A stretch of DNA of 64,000 nucleotides from Cryptomeria japonica (Eukaryota; Streptophyta; Pinopsida; Cupressales; Cupressaceae): assembly GCF_030272615.1 (NCBI RefSeq), contig NC_081405.1, positions 20,996,047-21,060,046 on the forward strand, in the 5' to 3' direction. Positions within the stretch are counted from its first letter, which is position 1; every line of letters starts with the position of its first letter. The notes beneath the pieces were generated by a model that saw only the letters and a program-made list of their open reading frames with translations, did no database searches and had not been told where the DNA came from. Below are positions 22,801 through 32,610 of the stretch, piece after piece. The position numbers were made by a program, and so were the translations under genes.

Positions 22801-23817
22801 TGTTAGATTTGTGTGAATGTTGTCATTGATGTAAAACCTAGTGATCCGGTTAGGACCAGATGTGGCATGTTGAGCAATAGTGGAAGATAGGTATGCATGT
22901 GATGTTGAGAAACAATGGAAGATAGGTATGTATGTGATGTTGAGCAACAGTGTAATATAAGTATGTATGTGATATTAAGCAGTAAGGAATGTATGGTTTA
23001 TAGAAGTATTTTTCAAAAGATCTGGAAGATCCTCTGCTTCAGAATCTTGTGTTTTACCTGTCATGGTTTGTATCAAGTTTCGGTATTAGTTGTGTTTGTT
23101 GAATTGCTATCCGAATGTTTGTATTGCATTATGATTTATGAATCCTATGCTCCTAAATCTGTGGCATTTGTATCTTGAAGATGGAAGTTGTTATGCTTGG
23201 AATTTATGTTTATGGGTCCTCATCTATGGGTTTTGTAGACCCTTGTTTCGTTCTGGTAATTGAAGTGTGTGAAGGAAGCGTGTAGAAGATCAGTGAAGAC
23301 CAACTTGGTTACCCTGTTTTTGGTCAAGGTATAATTGGGTAATGTGTTGATCCAAGCAATGCTTTATTGTATAAAGCTCTTTGTGTTTGGCTGACATATT
23401 ATCTCGGTGTATGTGCATATTGATATATATATATACACCGAGATAATATGTCAGCCAAACACAAAGAGCTTTATACAATAAAGCATTGCTCGGATCAACA
23501 CATTACCCAATTATACCTTGACCAAAAACAGGGTAACCAAGTTGGTCTTCACTGATCTTCTACATGCTTCCTTCACACACTTCAATTACCGGAACAAAAC
23601 AAGGGTCTACAAAACCCATAGATGAGGACCCATATATATATATATATGTATGTATGTATGTGGATGTGTGAGTGAGAACAATAGTAGTGTGTGTTGCATT
23701 AAATTGAAGTTAGAAGACAAAGGAACAAAATATTTGCGAGCAGTGTGCGGTGTGAATAGTGGAGTATGATGTATGTGTAAGAGTGAAGGTGTATGTGGAA
23801 AGTGCGAGTGTAGTTAC
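22801..23817 (+). mobile_element. Element A 3' LTR, left fragment
   Basis: It begins TGTTAGATTTG after the polypurine tract and follows the 5' LTR until GAGTGTAGTTAC, where solo LTR C begins. Compared with the 5' LTR it has an extra inverted duplication (23213-23632). The last five bases, GTTAC (23813-23817), are one copy of C's target-site duplication. Confidence 0.88.
23213..23632. repeat. 200-bp inverted duplication (palindrome) in A's 3' LTR
   Basis: Left arm 23213-23412 and right arm 23433-23632 are reverse complements with only about five mismatches, separated by about 20 bp of TA-rich sequence. The 5' LTR has only the left-arm orientation (about 19065-19270), so the right arm was added in this copy. 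After the right arm the LTR resumes in the TATATA/TGTATG run, suggesting the simple repeat was the junction. Confidence 0.88.
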
Positions 23818-24170
23818 TGTATGCTAGAAAAGCGGGTCATTGAAACTTAAAAAGTGAAAATGTGGTCTCAAAGAGGCTTGTTTACACACCCACAGGACTT
23901 CTTGGTGCAAGTTATGGAGTCATGAAGAATGAATCAACTTCCCAAGGTTGGTTCCATGGTTCTCTATCTCAAAAGGTCCCTCAAGGCAATGCCTTTGCTC
24001 TCATATCACTGAGCAAAGTGGCTTAGGGAAGACAAATGCAAGAACAAGGGATGCCTATGATTGATTTAATTATGAAAATGCATCCTATCTATGCATGATT
24101 CTATAAATGCAATAAACTAGATTATAAGATGACAAGATTAGTAGCAATACTATCCTAACATGATATACTA

Positions 24171-24203
24171 CACTAGTACATTCGGGTCAAAATTTCGACA
24201 GCA
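24171..24203 (+). repeat. CACTA element left terminal inverted repeat
   Basis: CACTAGTACATTCGGG, then a weaker matching stretch containing AAATTTCGACAGC. The first 16 bases match the right terminus at 14 positions. Confidence 0.88.
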
Positions 24204-24205
24204 AA

Positions 24206-24409
24206 TCGTCGGAATTCTGACGAAATTTCATCGCACTATCGACAAAAAAAGCCGTCAAAAACATTTTTTTGGAAGTTCCGACTATCCTTGTGGTCATCGC
24301 AATTCTGACATCACCTCCAACCTTTTCGACAGTTGCCATGGATGCTCATACCTAGAAAGAATACCGTTGCGATCTCGGCCTATTGTCGGAATTCCGACGA
24401 TAGGCCGAG
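24206..24409. promoter_or_regulatory. Left sub-terminal palindromic repeats of the CACTA element
   Basis: TCGTCGGAATTCTGACGAA lies at 24206-24224. A larger near-perfect 36-bp palindrome lies at 24374-24409, centred on TCGGAATTCCGA with arms CTCGGCCTAT and ATAGGCCGAG. Variants with GTTCCGAC or CAATTCTGAC lie between. In En/Spm, sub-terminal repeats of this kind bind the TNPA protein; that role here is inference. Confidence 0.65.
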
Positions 24410-24451
24410 TTCTCAGAATTTGTTTTTTTATAGAAAAAGATTGAAATTGGT

Positions 24452-24625
24452 ATCTCTCTTCTATCTCTCTTCTCTATCCCTCTCTACTATCTCTCTTCTC
24501 TCTCCCCTCTCTAGGTCTCTTTCTCCATCCCTCTCTTCTTCTCTCCCTCTCTACTTCTCTTTCTCTACCCTCTCCAGGTCATTATCTCTTCCTCTCACCC
24601 TCTCTCTCTCTCTCTCACCTCTATA
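24452..24625. repeat. CT-rich simple-sequence tract
   Basis: The plus strand is almost purely pyrimidine, made of TCTCTC, CCCTCTC and CTACTTCTC blocks ending in an uninterrupted CT run near 24600. The frames through it encode Ser/Leu/Pro repeats and are not genes. Confidence 0.85.
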
Positions 24626-27600
24626 GGTCTCACCTTCCATTCCTCCATCATTACCCATGTTGTCAAGTTGCAAGATATTTCCCAAAGTACTTGGTTGCTA
24701 GGGTTGATTTGCTTAAGTGTTGGAGTCGGAGTTAGATGAGACCTGCATGATTAAGCTATATTAATTGATCAAGTCACCAAGATCTCAATTGTAAACATGA
24801 CTAGGTTCTAGGGTTTTAGGGTAGCATAGGTCAAGATTGAGGTATGGTGGTCAAGAATTACCTTCCAATGACAAAAGACATCCAAATGATGAAGAATGAA
24901 GCCAATGAACTCATAGAAGTTTGGAGGAGATAATTTGACTAAGTTAAAATTTTGTTTAAGTCATGGTCATGATACTAGCTTGCTCATCAAGAGCAATTTG
25001 TGCAATTGAACCCTAGAAATGTGCCCATGCTAGAGAAGCAAGAATTCCAATAAAACCTAAGGCAATGCTAGTAAGGGGTCAAAATTAAAGAATTAGGGTA
25101 CAAAAAACAAAAATTGGCTAAGTCGAGATGTTGCTCAAGGATGACCTAAATCATGGAGTGTAAATCAATCATGAAACATGAGAATGGATAGGTCTTGACC
25201 CAAGCAACATAAGTCCCCCTTGTGATTCCAAAAGATATCACATCACAATCATTGAGTCTATCTGCAATATAAAGTTAAGACCTGACTATTGGAATCTTGG
25301 AGTCATCCCATTTGATCACGTAGTTTAGCACTTGGGAGGATTTTGTTCAAGAGAGGATAGAATAATTAGTATTTTATTTTGTGTTGCATAGTGCATAAAA
25401 AACACATCAACATAAACCATTGAAAGGTTTGGTTAAAGCCTTCAAATCACAATCTCTACGAGAAGCTATCAAGAGTGCCCAGAATTTGGAAACTTTAGTA
25501 TCCAAGAATATAATTCAGAAGGCACCACTTTTAGAGCAACCAAAGAAGCCTATCAATGTAATATTTTATTTACCTTGGATATGTTTTATTCTAAGTGTGA
25601 TATTCCACTATTAAAAATCTTAATTAGGTAATATTTTTACTTAGGTAGAATAAGATAATGAGTTGCACATTCTCCTTCTTTGATTGAGATTCTACTTTTT
25701 CCTTGTCACAAATTTGGAAACTTGGATAAGCAATTTCTTTTTTTGGTTTTCTACCTCTTCATGATCCTCATGGGTTTGGAATCTTGGAAGCTATATATTG
25801 TAGGTTTTTCCTTGATTAACATATCAAATGAAACTATTGTGAGCTTTCATATCTTAACATACAAAGGGCTTAAGTTTGGGGACGACAGGGGGATGACGAA
25901 GGGGGCAGGGTGGGATGCAAATATATATACAACTTAAAAAATTAATTGTAAAAGGATGTGTATAGAATAAGTATAACAACTGTAAATAAAACTTTACCAC
26001 ACTATGTAAATTTTACAATAAACATTAAAAATATGTCAATGATTGCATTGAAATTTGAACATTAACAATGGTGGTAGAGTTTTGGAACTTTGGGAACAAA
26101 CTAAGAATAAGTATAAGAATTGCAGATGAAACTTTGGCATACTTAGTGTTTAAACTAGTCAACATAAAAAAAAGGAAACAATTGCATTAATAATAAGAAT
26201 GGTGGGTAGAAGTTTGGGGTCAATGGGTAGTGCCCCTTGTGGGGGGTTTGGGGTAGAACCCCCATCAAGGTTAGGGGGCATTGCCAAACCTTTAATACGG
26301 ATGACATTTTCACAATAATTTCACCATTTTTTATTAGAATTGGAGTTTCTAATTGGGGGCCATGGGAGACTCATAGGCATCCTCAAGATGGTCAAGAGAC
26401 TCCTTGGAGTCCCTAGGACGTCCCTAAGTGGTGCGGCAAGGGGATGTTTCCCCTAGGTATTGCATCCTGAAAAAATAGGGATTTTGGAGGGGGGGAAGGG
26501 GTCCCTGTGTTTCAATGGTTTCAAAATATTCTAAGTTTTTTTTTAATCTTGTCATAAAAAAATATACTCCTCTTTCATCCTTGGATGATTTGAAAATTGA
26601 AAACAATTTGACAAGAAAAAACTAACTTCTAAAGTTTAGACTTAGTTTTCTTTTTTTATCCAAGTCACTACAACATTTCAATGATCAAAGTAGCTTTTTT
26701 TTGGTGGTTTCGAAGCATCCAAAAGGCTTGAGAAATTCAATATTACCTTTCATTCCACCAAAATTGGAGATCAAGAAGCATGCTCACAAACAAGGATTTG
26801 TTTGTAACTTAACGCAATCGACTAGTTTTTGGGGCATTTTCAGGTCTAAAGAACCTACCATTGTGTCAAAAAGGCCCATAAGACCCCATTTTCATCTAAA
26901 ACTTGTCTCTTTTGGTCGTAGAAGCATTTAAGGAAAAAAAAAAAATCACACAACCAATGATATGCCTATACCATACATATTTGAGTTAAAATAAAAATAA
27001 AAAATTGACAAGGTTTGGAGACCATTGAACAATTTGGGAGATTGCTAATACATACACTCAATTTATAAAGTCTCAATTTGATGTACTTAATCTTCGAGAG
27101 GCCTATGCAAAAGCATTTTGTAATTGTGAACTAAGATAAATTTCCATTTTTGGCAGTTTTCATCATGGATTATGGTATTAAATTCTGACAATCTATTGTC
27201 AAGATAAATCACATCACCTCAGTAATTGAACTGTAACAATAAGATTGCATACAAAGTGCAGTTTTGCTATGAAACATGTTAAAAGGGTTAAACTGTTTCA
27301 ATTAATACAAACACTGGAACTATTAAACAACAATAGCTTGTTGGTAATCAAGATTTTGGACTATACCCACATTTTACACCTTTTCATATAGTTACAAAGA
27401 ACATAGAAAACATGTACATGGAACTACAGATTCCAACATATGTAAAAATACAACAATCTAAATAAGAATGGGAAGCATGTGGAGAATGGTTAAGACATGC
27501 ATAAATAAAAGGAAAACAAAAATCTCTCAATGTGTATCACAAACAAATCAAGGAAAAAAGCTTTTAGGCAGGGGACCGATATGATCATAAAAATTTCAAA

Positions 27601-28145
27601 ACTTCCAAAGTATAGAGCATTTGAGATTTTACAGAGAATGTGCTAATTCATCTTTATTCATGATGAGGCATATTCACAACTTTTGCAGTCGCACCATGGT
27701 TTTGTTCATGTTGGCTCTGTTGGACCTTGCAATTAAGATTCAACATACGTACATTATTCAATAAGATTAACTGTGCAACATAATGAAATATTGAAAAGTG
27801 TGTTATCTTATTGAGCTTAGCTTTGTTTCAAGAATAGTTTAATATTCTCTACTTAACAGGGCCAACCACGTGAAGGTGGAAGCTCATTTGGCCCCTCCCC
27901 TCCACCCCCCTAACATCACTCTAAATTCCCCGTTAACATCTAACATTCATTCATTCTTTCATCCATTATTAAAATATAACATTCATTCATTATCACATAA
28001 CGTTCATTAACACATCATTAAATTTCATTAAAACACAACATTCATCAATAATCATCAACACATATCATTCATGAACATTCATTAGCACATAATTACATTC
28101 ATTAACACATAAAAATCAGTCATTATCAAATAAGGTAGATTACAA
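24626..28145. other. CACTA left interior, mostly non-coding
   Basis: No transposase frame is present. A short gag-like fragment lies at 25408-25560, a G/C-run segment at 26210-26500, and degenerate ATTCATTAACACATAA-type motifs at 27940-28110, near the 3' end of the SET/TNP1-like gene. The remainder is AT-rich with no recognised feature. Confidence 0.5.
25408..25560 (+). pseudogene. Short retrotransposon gag-like fragment
   Basis: The plus frame reads KGLVKAFKSQSLREAIKSAQ followed by a LETL segment and a Pro/Lys-rich linker. This resembles the end of a Ty3/gypsy gag core, where a helical LREAI..A..LE segment precedes the zinc knuckle. It is only about 50 residues, with no LTR nearby. It may be captured by the CACTA element or a nested remnant. 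Confidence 0.35.
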
Positions 28146-29189
28146 TCATTTCTTTCTTTGTTTTTTCTTTGAAGCTATGAAAAGACTAAATGGAACATCG
28201 GTTTCTTCATCATTTCCCCCATCTTCGGATGTTCTACCCTCTTCTCGTGCTCTTGATGTATGCCTAGTCCTATACAAAGGACGAGGATGCTGAACCAAAG
28301 GAGGGTCCTCTGCAATAACAAAGAATTGGGTTAAATTCAAAACATTTTTTTATTATTGTTACAAGTATTTCATTAATTTAAAGAACACAACCGTTACACT
28401 CTTTACCTGATGGGGCCACATCATCTTCCACATCATTTTGTCTAGCCTCAACCTCGACATGCTGAACACCCTCTAGATCCTCTGGATTTGAAATACAAAA
28501 TGTTACATTAATCAATACACCAATTGCAATTAAATTTGTTTAAAGGAATAACAGTGGTCCTCTTTACCTGATTGGGGAACATCACGTTCCTGATGTTGTC
28601 TACCCGGATCATGCTCCACTTGGTCACCACCGACTACATGCTCTAAAATATTAACAATAAAGGTTACATTAATTACTACACTAATTTTCAATTTAAGATG
28701 TTTAATTGTATTAATAATTACATAAAAAAATTTGAATAGCAAATGAATACCTCCACTACTAGGATGCACATCCGGACCTTCATGTACAGGTTCTGTTCCA
28801 CAATTATCATGATGCATTCCAATGTCACATGCAGTGTTATCATTGCTTGCTTATTTAAAAAAAATATAGTCACTTTATGTTGAAACTTAACATCAAATAG
28901 ATTATTGGTTAAGTATTCAATTTGAAATAGTTTTCATTTAGCTTATTTACCATTGTGACAGATGCATCAGAATCTCGTGTTTGCCCACTCAATTCTTGTA
29001 GCCGTTCAGCCACGGCTATATAGCCTTGCTGGTAGTCAATTCTCTTGTCATCTTCCATGGGCGCTCTATTGAATTCAGAGCCCTGCATTTTTGCTTAGTA
29101 TTGTGAATTTTGCTTGTATTGTTTGATCAAAAAAAAATTGTTTACAATTTATAAATATTTTGATGTGATACTTAATTTACTGATTCTTA

Positions 29190-29642
29190 CAATTCGTGCG
29201 ACAAGTTTCATATAACCACCAGAGTCGAGTTTGTGTTGGCCATGCTTTTCTTGTCTTGCCTTGGTTGCCTTTGACGTGTCACTCAATCTATGAAAAGTTT
29301 GAAATATGTTAGATTATATAAATATAATGAATAATTAGTACATATTCACATTCTTAATAGTATCACATACCTTCTTCTAGCATCTGGTGGTGTATTTCCT
29401 TTTTTCCTTTCAATTCTCTCCTTTGCATCCAAAATCAAGTCCTTCCACTCCCTCTCTGGAATCATGGGGGGACGCTCATACTTTACGTTCTTCTCTAAAT
29501 GTGTCCTGTATTGGTCCCTCACATACTTTAGATATGTGCCAGCTTTTTCTAGGAGCTTAATCTTGTCGAATGTGTCATTTCCAAACAACCCTACCATACG
29601 GTTTGTGAGTTCATCTTTTAACTTTTTTTCTTGGTCATTCCA
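29190..29642 (-). other. TNP1/TNPA-like region of the same gene
   Basis: The main exon encodes a charged, mostly helical segment (WNDQEKKLKDELT, then MVGLFGNDTFDKIKLLEKAG and YVRDQYRTHLEKN). It is followed across an intron by SDTSKATKARQEKHGQHKL. Plant CACTA elements typically encode a second protein with a helical region and an N/R-rich HTxGSKS-like block, and this has that overall form. In En/Spm the protein binds sub-terminal repeats and pairs the ends. Assignment is by architecture and position, so moderate. Confidence 0.5.
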
Positions 29643-31125
29643 CCTTTAAAGCAAAAACAAACCTGTTAGATTTAGAAAGAAACTGAAGCTACCTTTGATA
29701 TAGTTCAAGAAATGGATAAAAGGAAAACTATTCTAGCAATGATACGAAATCAAAATAGTGGATAAGGGTTAGTTCACGTATGATGTTCCACCTTTTACGT
29801 ATGGTGGGCCCAAATATCTACAATGTAATGTCATTAAGATTTTTATAAAAAATATCATTTCTTGCAAAAAAAACATGGGATCATTAGTCCAAAATGAGTG
29901 ATCAGTAAGTAAATTACAATTAGACTATATATAATAATAATTTTAAAGTACCTGGAACCTTCTGTATCTTCAAGGGAATCAATTCTTCGTCGCTCACCAC
30001 CAATGTGGCCTACAACGTTCTTGTACTAGCAATACGGGAAGATCCGGGAAATGATGGTATGTTATCACCAGTACTCACCTCTGGCGCATCCTCATGTGCA
30101 TCTCCTGCCACAGTAAATTAATCCACTATGAAATGCCTCCAAGAAAGAACACTTCAAGGGTAATAAACACATAATGAAAGAGAGAGAAAAAGAGGGATCT
30201 ACCACCAGTGGGCGGGTCAACACGAGCCGGTGCAATAGATGATGTCTGCATGCTACGTGTTGCTGACATTGCAGTCGGCAATACAGTTGGGGTCGACCTC
30301 GGACCCATGTCAGCACCTGAAGAGTAATACATTAAATATGAAAAACATTAAAAAAACAAGTTCACAAGTCCAAAGGAGAGGTTTTAATATATAGAACATG
30401 GTCATCACCTGAACTACCCACAATACCCTGATCATCGCCACCAGGATGATGAGGCCCTATAAATTTTTGTAAAAACAACACATACATATTTTAGTTAATG
30501 ACATAAAAGAGAAAAAAATATAAACCATTATTGAACTTTTGTTATGATTAAAGCTTTCATTACTGCTTACTTGCAAGTTTTCCATTGTCTGCAACAATAG
30601 TTGCACCCTCTTTGTTATCTCATCAGTCTGAGGGCTTATGGTTGCCAAATCAACAATCTCTTGCCTAATTTTTCTAATATTCTTTTGTACAAATTGTATA
30701 GGGTTTGCGCTAAGTGCGATGTCATCAGCACATAACACTGTCGAGCGCCCCACATCCCTATGGAGGTGCTGAGGTACTGCAGGTTCCTTTCCCTTATCCC
30801 GAACATCCATCTGTGACAAGAATATAATTAACACTATCAAAATTACTTCAAAACACTCAAGAAAAGATCATAATGTAACAGTTTGCTTCTATCTAATTTA
30901 TACAATTACAATGAGGTTTACCTGCTCCGTAGAAGTGTCGGGACCTACACCCCTATCTGTGCTATGTGGTGGATCCATGTGGCCCTGTGACAAAGAAAAA
31001 ATATAAAAATGTTAGCGAAATGAAACCAATAGACTTAGCAAAAAAACTTAATAATACAATGGTTTATTGGATTCATTAATTGGAAGTTGGCTTAAATGGT
31101 ATATATATACATATATAGTACATAC

Positions 31126-31620
31126 CACCCCCATGATAGTAACTTTGTTTGTATCTATACGATTCAAATTGTAATCGATTAGCAGCTCTTCCCTTGCACT
31201 TATTGATTTTATCGCACATACAAACACACAATTTCCCTCATGTGCCTCAAATATGCAATTGGGTTGCTTATTAGTTGACCCAGATCATGTACTATTTATA
31301 AAACCTGCAATATTTCCTGTTGCTTTTAGCCTTCCATCAATGTATAAAGCCACTCGTTTACTTTGATCATTATCTTTTTGTTGTATATAATTGGCTGACA
31401 GTGCATACCTACGCATGCTTTTTTTATATCGAACAATCTGCATCCAATCATTATAATTGTAACAAGGTCCAACAAACTTCATCAATTCAGCAACTTTGTT
31501 GTAACAGACCTTTATCCTGTCCATGGAAAATAGGCCCAAACCATGTAACGACGAAGGTGCTATGCGATATATCCTCTCATTAACACAAAAATCAGTGTTT
31601 ATTGGAGGAAGTTCCTTGGG
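31126..31620 (-). other. SET domain within the gene above
   Basis: The domain runs from HGLGLF (about 31545) to ELLIDYNLNRI (about 31160). The GLF turn, a central Y..SANYI segment, the GNIAGFIN cofactor-binding loop and the final ELLIDY block occur in the right order and spacing for a short SET domain without a large insert. The Asn of the FINHSC motif is present, but the His-Ser-Cys positions read Ser-Thr-stop. The Cys-rich pre-SET and post-SET modules of SUV39-type enzymes are not visible. The target residue and activity cannot be predicted. Confidence 0.75.
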
Positions 31621-32164
31621 TACATATTGTTTCAGTAGATGTTTGTACCTCAAGGGCACCTCAATGTCGCCTTTGGTCTCATCATCATAAGAACATGACC
31701 CCCCTTGAGCAAGAAAAAATTCCATGCGTTTATTGAATTTTCTTCTAATCTTTTGACCTCTAGTTGATCTCCCTATTTGAGATCTACTACATGTCTCACT
31801 TTCCTCTTCTATTCCTGCATTTCCCTCACTCGAGGAAGACACATTTGACAAATACCTATTTGGTGATACCTGTGCACCATCAAATGAGAGATATATTTTG
31901 CAAATGAGGGTAATATTGATGAAGAAGTCAGCCATAAAGTTGATGTTGAGATTAAAATTTGAGTAAGTCCAACTGGGGCCTCAAGTGTTGATAACTGTAT
32001 TAGATTTGCTGCTAATGTTGAGGTTTGAAAAACTGAGGAAGTTTGTTTTTCTTGTAATTTTTAAAAAATATATTATTTCTATAAGGTGTATTGACTTATA
32101 CCTGTCGATCCATGAGACTGTGCAGGATCCTCGTCAAAGGGGTTCAAGTTCCTGCACCAACAAT

Positions 32165-32470
32165 TGAGCATCATAAGCATTACATTTGTAATTTGATAAA
32201 CAATAAATACTGCAGTATCATAAGCATCATAAGCATCACATATGTATCATCATATATGTAATTGAGCATCATAAGAATCACATATGTATCATCATAAACA
32301 TGTAATCCATCACATACGTATCATAAATCACCATCCACCACATAGCTAATAAGTAGTCCACATTCCATAAATAAACACAAAGTTCAAAAAATGTCACATG
32401 TATCATCATAAGCATGTAATCCATCACATATGTATTTTAAATCACCATCTATCACATATCTAGAGGTGCA
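32165..32470. repeat. Degenerate short repeats between the two CACTA genes
   Basis: CACATATGTATCATCATA-type motifs recur about six times with variable spacers (ATCATAAGCAT, ATGTAATCCATCACATA). The segment separates the end of the transposase gene from the start of the SET gene and has no open frame. It may be a diverged minisatellite or part of the promoter of the SET gene. Confidence 0.55.
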
Positions 32471-32610
32471 TCATTAATTAATTAAATAATGGCATTAGAA
32501 TTCAAAACATATGAATTATTTATGTAACCATATAAGTCAAATCAATTTCTATCAAGATATCAATATTAAATAGTTAATATAATAATCGCATCTCATACAT
32601 TTCATTCATG

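Larger units (their letters stand above)
28146..32113 (-). pseudogene. SET-domain/TNP1-like multi-exon gene of the CACTA element
   Basis: A proposed first exon (ATG at 32113, ends 32102) splices by GT-AG to 31869-31126, which holds a SET domain, the fold of protein-lysine methyltransferases. Visible motifs are HGLGLFSMDRI, then KFVGPCYNYNDW, YIDGRLKATGNIAGFINST, QPNCIF and AREELLIDYNLNRI. These match the GxGLF, GNxARFINHSCxPN and GEELxxDY blocks; in the second block the usual HSC reads ST followed by a stop. This exon joins 30984-30922 and 30810-30571 through canonical sites, all in phase 0. Later exons (about 30456-28146) are Ser/Thr/Pro-rich, then carry a charged helical region (29597-29346) with ATKARQEKHGQHKLDSGGY (about 29270-29210) like TNP1/TNPA proteins, and end in a basic tail (SKKKQRKK). 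One TGA (31287-31285) interrupts the SET domain, and another stop lies near 30025. It may be one fusion gene or two adjacent genes. Confidence 0.65.

Noticed and set aside
24333-24626. A Ser/Leu-rich plus-strand frame
   Set aside because: It is produced by the CT-rich simple repeat.
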